DNA of 64,000 nucleotides. Source: an uncultured Eubacteriales bacterium (GTDB lineage Bacteria; Bacillota; Clostridia; Oscillospirales; Oscillospiraceae). The stretch is taken from NCBI GenBank assembly GCA_900546915.1, contig UREY01000003.1:62001-126000 (forward strand), given 5' to 3'. The position numbers were made by a program, and so were the translations under genes. The number at the start of each line of letters is the position of its first letter. Within the stretch, counting starts at the first letter, position 1. This document shows positions 1 to 7,304 of the stretch, piece after piece. The notes under the pieces were generated by a model, which was not told where the DNA came from, did no database searches, and saw nothing but the letters and a program-made list of their open reading frames with translations.

Positions 1-2152
1 TATCATCATAGCTCTCTTCCCAGCCGTAGGGGTGGCCGTCGTCTACGGTCTGGGTGTTGCCGCCGGAGGTTGTTCCTTCCACCATCTGCGCCCAGTTGCC
101 CGTGTATTCGATGCCCACTTTGCCGGTATTGCTGTCGGTCACAAAGGTATCCTCATAATACACGCTGTTGGCCGGCATCACCGTAACCCGGGACCACTGA
201 TTCTCTGCACCGTCTTCTGCAATCTGCTTTCCGAATACGTACAGGTTGTCGTAGCCGTCCCAATTCATAGTCGTCGGCGTATAGGTCAGGCCGCTCTGCG
301 TCGCCGAAACCTTGCCGTGGTCCTCCGTCAAGTTCCAGACCGGGCTGTAGAATCGGTGCATTCCATCTCCATTCAGTGTGGAAATGGAACCAATGCCCCA
401 ATCCTGGGCGTTCAGATTGACCGGCTTGCCGTAATCCAAAACATAGGTCTTGCTCTTGAGAATGGTCTTCGGCTCCGGGAAGCGTACAAAGGGTTCCTCG
501 TCGTCGGTGTTCTCGTAAATGCCCGAGGCGGCGTTGTTGGTTGAAATCTCCGCGTTGGTAATGGCCGCGTCGGTCGCCTCCACGCCCCGGATGGTCACCA
601 GCAGTACATCGCCCGGGTGCTCCTCCGCAATATACCGCTTGGAGTAATCAAATCCCGTTACCTCGATCGTTCTGGTCTCTTCATCGGCCGTCACAGCAAT
701 ATCGCTGGGGTTCTCCTCAACTTCGCCCCAGACGATGTTTCCCTCGGCGCCCAACTCGACGGATTGCGTCGCAACGGTGATATTTTCCTGTGCATCATAT
801 CCGGCAGGAAGCACAAAGCCGTCATTTAGGATATCTCTCAGCACAGACTTCGCGTCCAAGGTCACAGTTGTGGAAGACTCAGTGGAATCATCTATAATAT
901 ACGTAAAGATCTCATTCAGCTCGTCCGCGTCACTCGCCGTCATGTAGTACTTGTCATCGAATTTTGATCCGGGATAGGTCATACTCTGTGCGAAAGGATA
1001 ATTCGAAGACGTGTAATTCATAAAGCTGACTGTATTGTTCTCAGGATCGCTATCGTAAAGCCCAACCGAATAAACCGTTGCCTTATTTTCATTCTTCAAA
1101 ACATATGCCTTGCTCAACGCACTATTCGCCTCAGAATTTTCATAACCGCTCTTCCCAGGTTCTCCATCAGTAAAGAGCACAACCACGCGCTGCCGCTCAG
1201 AATCCTTATTATTCTCAAAGACTTTTTGTGCCATCTCCAGACCATAGGAAGTACGAGTAGCACCCTCAGCATCAAGATTCCCAATTGCTCTGCTAATTGA
1301 ACCTGCTATATCCCCATCCACATCATTTACTACTACCAATGCATCTTTATAGTCCTGGCTAGACAATTGAGAGTTAGTCTCCCACTTACTGTTCGCATAT
1401 TTCTTCAAATAACCGTCTACAAACAGGCCCGTATTCTTCCATGCGCTATTATCCGTCCCCTTAGATGCAAATCCAACCATTGCAATTCTATGTTCCACGT
1501 TATACTCTTTCGCGTTGGCAGATACGGAATTCACAAAATTCGTGACAGCCGCCTTCAGGGCGTTCAGCTTGGAAGTAGAGGTGCTGCTGCGTTGATATAA
1601 CACACCGGTCCAAATTGTTGCGCTTGAATCTCGCACATTGGTCGGCCTTTGCGTCGTCACGCCGGTACCACTCAAATAATAATTCTGTCCATTTTTCGTG
1701 TAGTACAGGTAGTACGTGGTATAACTGTCGAACCAGTCAAAGTGCCACTCTGAATCGCGCTTTACGGGATAGTAGTTCCCATCTGTATCTAAGTAATAGT
1801 AAGTTGTCTTCCCTCCGTAACTATTATAACTATAGCTTCGGTTCTCACGGGGCTGATAGCTATAGCTGGTTATGGAATCCGCCATAGAGCCGGACTGGTC
1901 CAACACCAAAACGATGTCCAACGGCTTTCCCGTTTTAATCGTCTCCGTGGTGGTCTGACCGGTAGCATAAGCGGACAACTCAATGGTATATGTACCGTCG
2001 TCCTCCAAGGTGGCCGTCTTATCCACGACCATTTTGCCCCCGTCGTCTTCTCCCGCCGCCATCGCCGCGCCCGGCAGCAGCGTCAGGACGCAGGCCAGGG
2101 CCATGAGGGCAGCCAGGAGACGGGAAGCGAGCTTCTTATTTCGTTTCAGCAC
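1..2152 (-). CDS. Secreted von Willebrand factor A domain surface protein, 3' end outside window
   Basis: The frame is open from a GTG at 2152 to the window edge, so about 717 N-terminal residues are visible and the C terminus is missing. The GTG is the only in-frame start after an upstream TGA, and AAAGGATGAGG lies just before it. A signal peptide (KRNKK then a hydrophobic run ending near AAMAAG, about residue 32) precedes a VWA domain with the MIDAS motif DQSGSM (about residues 85-90) and a later VVVLFTDGEPG strand. A segment rich in Tyr, Ser and Asn interrupts the domain after the MIDAS. Beyond it are beta-rich repeats of the kind found in Gram-positive pilin-like adhesins. Any LPXTG or SLH anchor would lie beyond the window. 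Adhesin or pilus-tip function is inferred from the family. Confidence 0.85.
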   Translation of the reverse strand, partial: MLKRNKKLASRLLAALMALACVLTLLPGAAMAAGEDDGGKMVVDKTATLEDDGTYTIELSAYATGQTTTETIKTGKPLDIVLVLDQSGSMADSITSYSYQPRENRSYSYNSYGGKTTYYYLDTDGNYYPVKRDSEWHFDWFDSYTTYYLYYTKNGQNYYLSGTGVTTQRPTNVRDSSATIWTGVLYQRSSTSTSKLNALKAAVTNFVNSVSANAKEYNVEHRIAMVGFASKGTDNSAWKNTGLFVDGYLKKYANSKWETNSQLSSQDYKDALVVVNDVDGDIAGSISRAIGNLDAEGATRTSYGLEMAQKVFENNKDSERQRVVVLFTDGEPGKSGYENSEANSALSKAYVLKNENKATVYSVGLYDSDPENNTVSFMNYTSSNYPFAQSMTYPGSKFDDKYYMTASDADELNEIFTYIIDDSTESSTTVTLDAKSVLRDILNDGFVLPAGYDAQENITVATQSVELGAEGNIVWGEVEENPSDIAVTADEETRTIEVTGFDYSKRYIAEEHPGDVLLVTIRGVEATDAAITNAEISTNNAASGIYENTDDEEPFVRFPEPKTILKSKTYVLDYGKPVNLNAQDWGIGSISTLNGDGMHRFYSPVWNLTEDHGKVSATQSGLTYTPTTMNWDGYDNLYVFGKQIAEDGAENQWSRVTVMPANSVYYEDTFVTDSNTGKVGIEYTGNWAQMVEGTTSGGNTQTVDDGHPYGWEESYDD

Positions 2153-2281
2153 ATTTCCTCATCCTTTCCCTTTGGGCTTCTCCGCCGCCGCAAAGCGGAA
2201 CGGAGGTCTTGTTACATGGACTGGCGAACGGAGCCGGAGGGCCGACTGAGAGGGATTTCCATTTCGCCAAGATACACCGTC

Positions 2282-2310
2282 ATTTTATCGCCTGCCCCCT
2301 GATTTGTCAA
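2282..2310 (-). promoter_or_regulatory. SigA-type promoter of the VWA gene
   Basis: On the minus strand TTGACA is followed by 17 bases and TAAAAT. This leaves a leader of about 125 bases before the GTG at 2152. The surrounding 2.28-2.41 kb is AT-rich, unlike the coding DNA on either side. Confidence 0.75.
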
Positions 2311-2627
2311 GTCGCATAGTTGGAAAAAATCATGATTTTATTCCTCGTTTTCAATCTTGTTCTGAAAAAAGTACGAAAAAACTTGTAAATTTTTCCAGTT
2401 CCTAAAAATTGCCCTCTATCCTGCCGGTTTCCGGCGGACAAGGGGGGCAAACGCCCCAACCGGTCGAAGGTCCATCCGGCCCTCCAAGCGCCCCTTCGAG
2501 GCTCCCCGGCAAAGGGCTATGGGCCCTTTCGCATTTCTTCTGTGCGCCACAGACGCACACAAGGGACACGGGCAACAGATCTGCATGTTCCCCCACGCCC
2601 ATGCTCCCGGAATCTCGCTCCGGTGGG

Positions 2628-2760
2628 CGCGCCTCCCGGGAAAATCCCTGCTCCCCGGCGGCATGGGCGCCGGGGAAGACACATCTGCCCTACAAGCGGG
2701 GGCCTTGCCTGCCACGGGCGGACAAAGCCGGGCGCAGAAGGCTGCCGTCCCTTTTTCCAC
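2628..2760 (+). repeat. Dispersed noncoding repeat, copy A
   Basis: This stretch aligns by eye with the minus strand of 19590-19745. Shared blocks include GGGAAAATCC, TCCCCGGCG, GGGCGGACAAA and CCTTTTTCCACA in the same order at similar spacing. It also partly matches 46033-46105. The similarity lies in gene-free DNA and is not limited to one reading frame, which points to a repeat and not to a gene. Confidence 0.5.
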
Positions 2761-2894
2761 ACGCCGGGATCAGGCCCAAGGCCTGCTTCCCCTCCCCCCG
2801 ACGGACTCCGGCGGACAGGCGCAGCAAAGGGGCGGAAGAAGGCGCACATAGGGACTTGCTGTCGGGAATACATTGGAGAGCAGGAGGTGAGGAA

Positions 2895-3590
2895 ATGATC
2901 TCTGCTGCGGCGCTTCTCATGCTGAGCAGTATGCTCTATTCCCTCCGCCTCAGCTCCGGCAGCTTTCCCAAGCCCCTGTCCGCCGAGGAGGAGCAGGCGT
3001 ACCTGAAGCGGGCTGCAGCCGGAGATCTGGAGGCGCGAAACATTCTCATCGAACGAAACCTACGCCTGGTGGCCCACATTATGAAAAAGTACTACGCCCA
3101 GACGGCCGATCAGGAGGATCTGATCTCCATCGGCACCATCGGCCTGATTAAGGCCGTATCCACCTTTGACGCCGATAAGGGCATCCGTCTGGCCACCTAC
3201 GCGGCCCGCTGCGTGGAAAATGAAATCCTCATGCACTTCCGCAGCCAGCGCAAAAGCGCGTCGGACGTCTCCCTGTCGGACTACATCGAGACGGGCAAGG
3301 ACGGCAACGCCCTGTCTCTCATGGATGTGGTGGGGCAGGAGGACGATCTGTTCGACCGGCTGAGCAACCGGGAGGACGTGCGGCTGCTGCGGCAGTACAT
3401 GCAGCAGGTTCTGGACCCCCGGGAGCAGAAAGTCCTGACCCTGCGCTACGGGCTGGACGGCAGAGAGCCCCTGCCCCAGCGGGAGGTGGCCCTGCAATGC
3501 GACATCAGCCGGTCCTACATATCCCGCATTGAGAAAAAAGCGCTGAAAAAGCTGCGCGCCGCCTTTGAGGAAGGGGCCGCCCCGGTCTGA
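2895..3590 (+). CDS. sigK: Sporulation sigma factor SigK
   Basis: This 231-residue sigma-70 family protein carries the late mother-cell sigma factor pattern: a short hydrophobic N terminus (AAALLMLSSMLYSLRL), the segment FPKPLSAEEE, region 2 (RNILIERNLRLVAHI, EDLISIGTIGLIKAV), and a region 4 helix-turn-helix ending in ISRSYISRIEKKAL. It should direct RNA polymerase to spore coat and cortex genes in the mother cell. The ATG at 2895 is chosen because AGGAGG lies 7 bases upstream and the pro-sequence starts there; the frame is open further upstream only through repeat DNA. The reading frame is uninterrupted, so no skin-type element splits the gene. It is monocistronic and converges on the ATPase gene. 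Confidence 0.93.
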   Translation: MISAAALLMLSSMLYSLRLSSGSFPKPLSAEEEQAYLKRAAAGDLEARNILIERNLRLVAHIMKKYYAQTADQEDLISIGTIGLIKAVSTFDADKGIRLATYAARCVENEILMHFRSQRKSASDVSLSDYIETGKDGNALSLMDVVGQEDDLFDRLSNREDVRLLRQYMQQVLDPREQKVLTLRYGLDGREPLPQREVALQCDISRSYISRIEKKALKKLRAAFEEGAAPV

Positions 3591-3642
3591 GCCGAATCGG
3601 CTCCCTTCCGCATCCCGGCCCACTGCGCCGGTACGACGCGCC

Positions 3643-3673
3643 GGCGCCCGGCTCTGGCCAAGAGCCGGGCGCC
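3643..3673. terminator. Hairpin between convergent sigK and ATPase genes
   Basis: A perfect 13-base inverted repeat (GGCGCCCGGCTCT, 5-base loop, AGAGCCGGGCGCC) lies between the two convergent stop codons. There is no good T-run on either side, so termination activity is uncertain. Confidence 0.45.
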
Positions 3674-3701
3674 GTTCGATTGCCCCGGGCGGGGCGTTTT
3701 G

Positions 3702-4916
3702 CTAGTTCCACTCCTTCATCAAGAGGAAGTCCCGGACATTCCGGTGCTTGATCCCGTTGCGGCTCATGTCGAATTCATCCAATGAGACCACATACTTAGG
3801 AAAGTGATCCCGGACGGCATCATACACGCCGAATTCGCGGGCGACGGTTTCCTCCGATGCCAGCAGATAGGCAACCTGGACATACAGTTTTTCGCCCCGC
3901 CGGTTGCATACGAAGTCGATCTCCTTGTCTCCGGTTCTGCCAACCGTGACGTCGTAGCCTCTGCGCAGCAGCTCCAGATAGACGATGTTCTCAAGAATGA
4001 GGTTGATGTCCCTTGTGTTGCCGCCGAAGACCGCCTCCCGTATGCCGTGGTCAGCTAGATAGTATTTCTCGTTGGAGGCGAGAATCTGTTTGCCCTGCAA
4101 GTCCTCCCGCTTCACTTGATAGAGCAAATAGGCGTCGCAGCAGTATTTGAGATAGTTCAAAATGGTCTCCGGCGCTACGGCCCGCTGCTCGCTCTTCCAA
4201 TACTTTGCCAGGGAGGTTGCGGAAAACGTCGTTCCAACATGGGCCATGACATAGGCGATGATACGCTCCAGCAAGTCCACATCCCGGATTTTGTTCCGCT
4301 GCACAATGTCCTTGAGCTGGATCGAACGAAACAGATCATGGAGGTACTGCCTGGACGGCTCCTCGGCATATCGGATGTTGGCCAAATACGGCATACCACC
4401 GGACAAAAGATATTTCTGAAAACACTTCTGGACCGGCTCATCCGGCAAGATGGAACGATACAGCTCCATAAACTCCGCAAAGGAAAAGGGGTAGATGACA
4501 AACTCCACATAGCGTCCGCCCAGATAGGTCGCCAATTCACCGGACAGCAGCTTCGCGTTGGAGCCGGTGATGTAGATGTCGCAGTCCAGGGCGACGCGGA
4601 GGGAGTTGACGCACTTCTCCCAGTCCTTCACTTCCTGAATTTCATCGAAGAACAGATAGACCTTGCCGCCGATCTCAGCAGCCCGTTTGAGAATCTCATC
4701 ATGGAGAGCTTTCGCAGTTTGCAGATGGGCATACCCCATATTCTCAAAGTTGATGGATATGAACTGAGACGGACAAATGCCGGAGCTTGTAAGCTCTTGC
4801 TTGATCAATTCCAGCATAACGGACTTGCCGCAACGCCGGATCCCGGTCATGACCTTAATCAGTTCCGAGCCAATAAACGGACGGATGCGGCTCATATACA
4901 TTTCCCGTGGAATCAC
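3702..4916 (-). CDS. AAA family ATPase with C-terminal DUF4143
   Basis: The predicted 404-residue protein has the classic layout of this family: N-terminal P-loop TGIRRCGKS (about residues 24-32), Walker B VYLFFDEIQEV (about 86-96), a central helical AAA region, and a C-terminal DUF4143 nuclease-like fold with GDKEIDFVC. Members are common, often horizontally acquired, and their function is poorly known. The GTG at 4916 is preferred because the product VIPREMYMSRIRPFI matches usual family starts and AGGGGG precedes it. ATG at 4901 and ATG at 4958 are alternatives. The gene is monocistronic, with its own promoter carrying palindromes. Confidence 0.85.
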   Translation of the reverse strand: MIPREMYMSRIRPFIGSELIKVMTGIRRCGKSVMLELIKQELTSSGICPSQFISINFENMGYAHLQTAKALHDEILKRAAEIGGKVYLFFDEIQEVKDWEKCVNSLRVALDCDIYITGSNAKLLSGELATYLGGRYVEFVIYPFSFAEFMELYRSILPDEPVQKCFQKYLLSGGMPYLANIRYAEEPSRQYLHDLFRSIQLKDIVQRNKIRDVDLLERIIAYVMAHVGTTFSATSLAKYWKSEQRAVAPETILNYLKYCCDAYLLYQVKREDLQGKQILASNEKYYLADHGIREAVFGGNTRDINLILENIVYLELLRRGYDVTVGRTGDKEIDFVCNRRGEKLYVQVAYLLASEETVAREFGVYDAVRDHFPKYVVSLDEFDMSRNGIKHRNVRDFLLMKEWN

Positions 4917-4948
4917 GAAGCGCAGCCCCCTTCTCCATAACTGGCCCC

Positions 4949-4977
4949 AGTATATCACAGATACATCTGAGAAACAA
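4949..4977 (-). promoter_or_regulatory. Promoter of the ATPase/DUF4143 gene
   Basis: On the minus strand TTGTTT, 17 bases, TATACT. The spacer contains an imperfect palindrome centred on CAGATGTATCTG. A second possible promoter (TTGAAA, 16 bases, TATAAC) lies upstream at about 5003-5030. Confidence 0.55.
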
Positions 4978-4990
4978 GATCATCTGCGGT

Positions 4991-5016
4991 ATTTTATCAG
5001 TTATACCTGATAAAAT
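4991..5016. promoter_or_regulatory. Perfect palindrome, candidate operator
   Basis: ATTTTATCAG and CTGATAAAAT form a perfect 10-base inverted repeat with a 6-base centre. It overlaps the upstream candidate -10 of the ATPase gene and has no T-run, so an operator is more likely than a terminator. Confidence 0.45.
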
Positions 5017-5072
5017 GCAAATTTCAACCAGGTTCGACCGTTCTATTTGCGCCGGAGCGCGCCGCGACGGGG

Positions 5073-5107
5073 AAAAATTACGCCCGCCCGGCTGCTGCCG
5101 GGCGGGC
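5073..5107 (-). terminator. Terminator of the sugar isomerase operon
   Basis: On the minus strand GCCCGCCCGGC, a 4-base loop, GCCGGGCGGGC, then GTAATTTTT. It sits just after the isomerase stop at 5115. Confidence 0.8.
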
Positions 5108-5114
5108 GGGGGGT

Positions 5115-6599
5115 TCAGCGTGTAAAGGGATTCTCGCCGGGATACGGCAGAGAGGCGGGCTGGTTGTAGGCGATGTCGGTCACGCCCAAATAGCGGAAGA
5201 CCTCGTACATCTCCCTGCCGCAATGGGAGAAGGCCACCGCGCCGTGGTGAGGATACCGCTTGGCCAGGAGCACGTGCCGGTAGAAGCGGCCCATGTCATG
5301 GATGGCGAAGATGCCGATGCCGCCAAAGGAGCCGGTGGCCACCGGCAGGACCTCGCCCTGGGCGATGTACCCCCGGAGCCGGCCCTGGGCGTCGCACTGC
5401 AGGCGGTAGAAGGTAATGGGCGAGGGGGCGATGTCTCCCTCCAGGGTGCCCCGGGTGAAGTCCGGCGTGCCGCCGTCTTCCAGCAGCCGGTTCTGAATCA
5501 GCTGATACTTCACCGCCCGGCCGTCGCACATTTTGCAGGCGGGGGTATTGCCGCAGTGGAAGCCCATAAACGTATCCGTCAGGGTATAGGGGAACGCTCC
5601 GGCAATGTCCGACCGGTACAGAGACTCCGGCACGGAGTTGTTGATGTCCAAAAGCGTCACCGCGTCGCCGGTCAGGCAGGCGCCGATGTATTCCGACAGA
5701 GCGCCGTAAATATCCACCTCGCAGGCCACGGGAATCCCCCGGGAAGCCAGGCGGGAGTTGACATAGCAGGGCTCAAAGCCGAACTGCTCCGGAAATGCCG
5801 GCCAGCACTTGTCTGCAAAGGCCACATAGTCCCGGGCGCCTTTGTGCGTCTCGGCCCAGTCCAGAAGCGTCAGCTCAAACTGAGCCATCCGGGGCAGCAG
5901 CTCCGGATACCGGTTGCCCTCTATGCCCAGCTCCTCCGCCATATCGGCGCAGACCGCCCCAATCCGGCTGTCTCCGGCATGGGCCTTGTAGGACACCAGA
6001 AGGTCCAGCTCCGAGTTCTCCTCCACCTCAACGCCCAGCTGGTACAGCCCCTGAATGGGCGCGTTGCAGGCGAAGAAATCCTGGGGGCGGGGGCCGAAGG
6101 TGATGATCTTCAGGCTCTGGACCCCCAAAATCGCCCGGGCCACAGGGAGAAACTGCCGGATCATCTCCGCGCACTCCCGGGCCGTGCCCACGGGATAGTC
6201 GGGAATGTACGCCTGCACCCGGCGCAGGCCCAGGTTATACGAGCAGTTCAGCATGCCGCAGTAGGCGTCGCCCCGGCCGTTGATCAGGTCGCCGTCGCCC
6301 TCGGCGGCAGCCACGTACATGACAGGCCCCCGGAACCGCTGGGCCAGAATGGTCTCCGGCGTCTCCGGGCCGAAATTGCCCAGATACACCACCAGGGTAT
6401 TGCAGCCGGCGGCCTCCACATCCGCCAGGGCCTTCAGGGCGTCGGACTCATTTTCCACCGTCACCGGACAGCTGTACAGCCCCGCTCCATAGGCGGCGAC
6501 CACCGCCTCCCGGCGGGTGGTGGAAAGGGCGATGGGAAAGCAATCCCGGGACACGGCCACAATGGCCGGTTTTACTTCAGGAAGATTGGTCAGTTTCAT
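5115..6599 (-). CDS. L-fucose/L-arabinose isomerase-family protein
   Basis: This 494-residue protein resembles the COG2407 group of L-fucose isomerase-related proteins. It has an N-terminal Rossmann-like half (LVVYLGNFGPETPETILAQR, AAAEGDGDL) and a C-terminal half with CGNTPACKMC and HDMGRFYRHV. These enzymes interconvert aldoses and ketoses in the cytoplasm; the substrate cannot be read here. It is the third gene of a xylulokinase-DUF4867-isomerase operon, about 47 bases after the DUF4867-like gene, so its ketose product is probably phosphorylated by the linked kinase. It is about 100 residues shorter than canonical FucI, so a direct fucI call is not justified. Confidence 0.75.
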   Translation of the reverse strand: MKLTNLPEVKPAIVAVSRDCFPIALSTTRREAVVAAYGAGLYSCPVTVENESDALKALADVEAAGCNTLVVYLGNFGPETPETILAQRFRGPVMYVAAAEGDGDLINGRGDAYCGMLNCSYNLGLRRVQAYIPDYPVGTARECAEMIRQFLPVARAILGVQSLKIITFGPRPQDFFACNAPIQGLYQLGVEVEENSELDLLVSYKAHAGDSRIGAVCADMAEELGIEGNRYPELLPRMAQFELTLLDWAETHKGARDYVAFADKCWPAFPEQFGFEPCYVNSRLASRGIPVACEVDIYGALSEYIGACLTGDAVTLLDINNSVPESLYRSDIAGAFPYTLTDTFMGFHCGNTPACKMCDGRAVKYQLIQNRLLEDGGTPDFTRGTLEGDIAPSPITFYRLQCDAQGRLRGYIAQGEVLPVATGSFGGIGIFAIHDMGRFYRHVLLAKRYPHHGAVAFSHCGREMYEVFRYLGVTDIAYNQPASLPYPGENPFTR

Positions 6600-6646
6600 C
6601 AGTAACCCTCATTTCTCAAAAATTGAACCATACCGGGCCGCCCGGT

Positions 6647-7285
6647 TCAGGAAAGCCAGGCCGCCAGGTCGATATTTTCTCCGTCCAGAAGCGCCGGAGC
6701 GCCCTGGGCCGCTTCGCTGCTCTCCGGATGGGCCAGGAGCCACTTGTTGCAGGCCCAGAGGCAGCGGTCCTCCTCGTTCTGAACAGACACCGTCGGCTTG
6801 GGGCCGTTGGTGCCCAGGGGCAGCACAATGAGCACGCGGAAGCCCGCCCCCTTCCGGGCCGAGCAGGGGGCATAGTGCAGGGTCGTGGCGTACAGCTCAA
6901 CCAGCACCCCGGCCGGGCAGCAAAACGCCCGAACCCGGTGGGTATTCAGACGGCCGTCCACCAGCTCCTGCCGCTTGGCGACCAGCAGGATAAAGTCCCG
7001 GCTACCCAGATTCAGCTCGCTGTCCCGATGGTACTCCAGGCAGTTGAGCTTGGTGTTATGCCCGTTGCACCAGCCCAGCTGAATGGGCATGCCGCCGTAG
7101 ACGCCCGCCGAAAGCGCCCGGGCCGCCGGAAGCTCCATCAGCTCCTTCTGCAAAGGGACGTATTGCACCTCATCGGGCAGGGGCGTCGCCGCCTCCAGGG
7201 TGTCCAGCAGGGCCTTGCAGTCATAGCCCGAAATGATCCGGCCGTAGCTTTGAAACGCCGGGTCCGTAACGGGTAAGATGTTCAT
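6647..7285 (-). CDS. DUF4867-like cupin-type sugar-locus protein
   Basis: The 212-residue product starts MNILPVTDPAFQSYGR, with AAGGAAGGAG upstream of the ATG at 7285; the frame extends further upstream but without a signal. A central segment with GWCNGHNTKLNCLEYHRDSE and a later TTLHYAPC supplies the His and Glu residues expected of a cupin metal site. I recognise the overall pattern as the DUF4867 family, whose biochemistry is not established to my knowledge. It lies 19 bases after the xylulokinase gene and before the isomerase-like gene, which suggests a role in the same sugar pathway, for example as an accessory isomerase or mutarotase. Confidence 0.65.
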   Translation of the reverse strand: MNILPVTDPAFQSYGRIISGYDCKALLDTLEAATPLPDEVQYVPLQKELMELPAARALSAGVYGGMPIQLGWCNGHNTKLNCLEYHRDSELNLGSRDFILLVAKRQELVDGRLNTHRVRAFCCPAGVLVELYATTLHYAPCSARKGAGFRVLIVLPLGTNGPKPTVSVQNEEDRCLWACNKWLLAHPESSEAAQGAPALLDGENIDLAAWLS

Positions 7286-7304
7286 ACGCGTTCTCCTTCC
7301 TTTC

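Larger units (their letters stand above)
2153..2894. other. 742-base gene-free region between VWA gene and sigK
   Basis: The first part (2153-2410) holds the VWA leader, its promoter and an AT-rich tract. The rest (2411-2890) is very GC-rich, and every frame on both strands is partly open. None of those frames has a convincing start signal or recognisable domain, so I read it as noncoding. It includes a copy of a dispersed repeat (see 2628-2760). No clear sigK promoter was found in it. Confidence 0.6.

Noticed and set aside
2409..2894. N-terminal extension of SigK or several small genes upstream
   Set aside because: The extended frame encodes low-complexity Pro/Arg/Gly sequence over a repeat. 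The ATG at 2895 has an ideal ribosome site and matches the normal SigK start.
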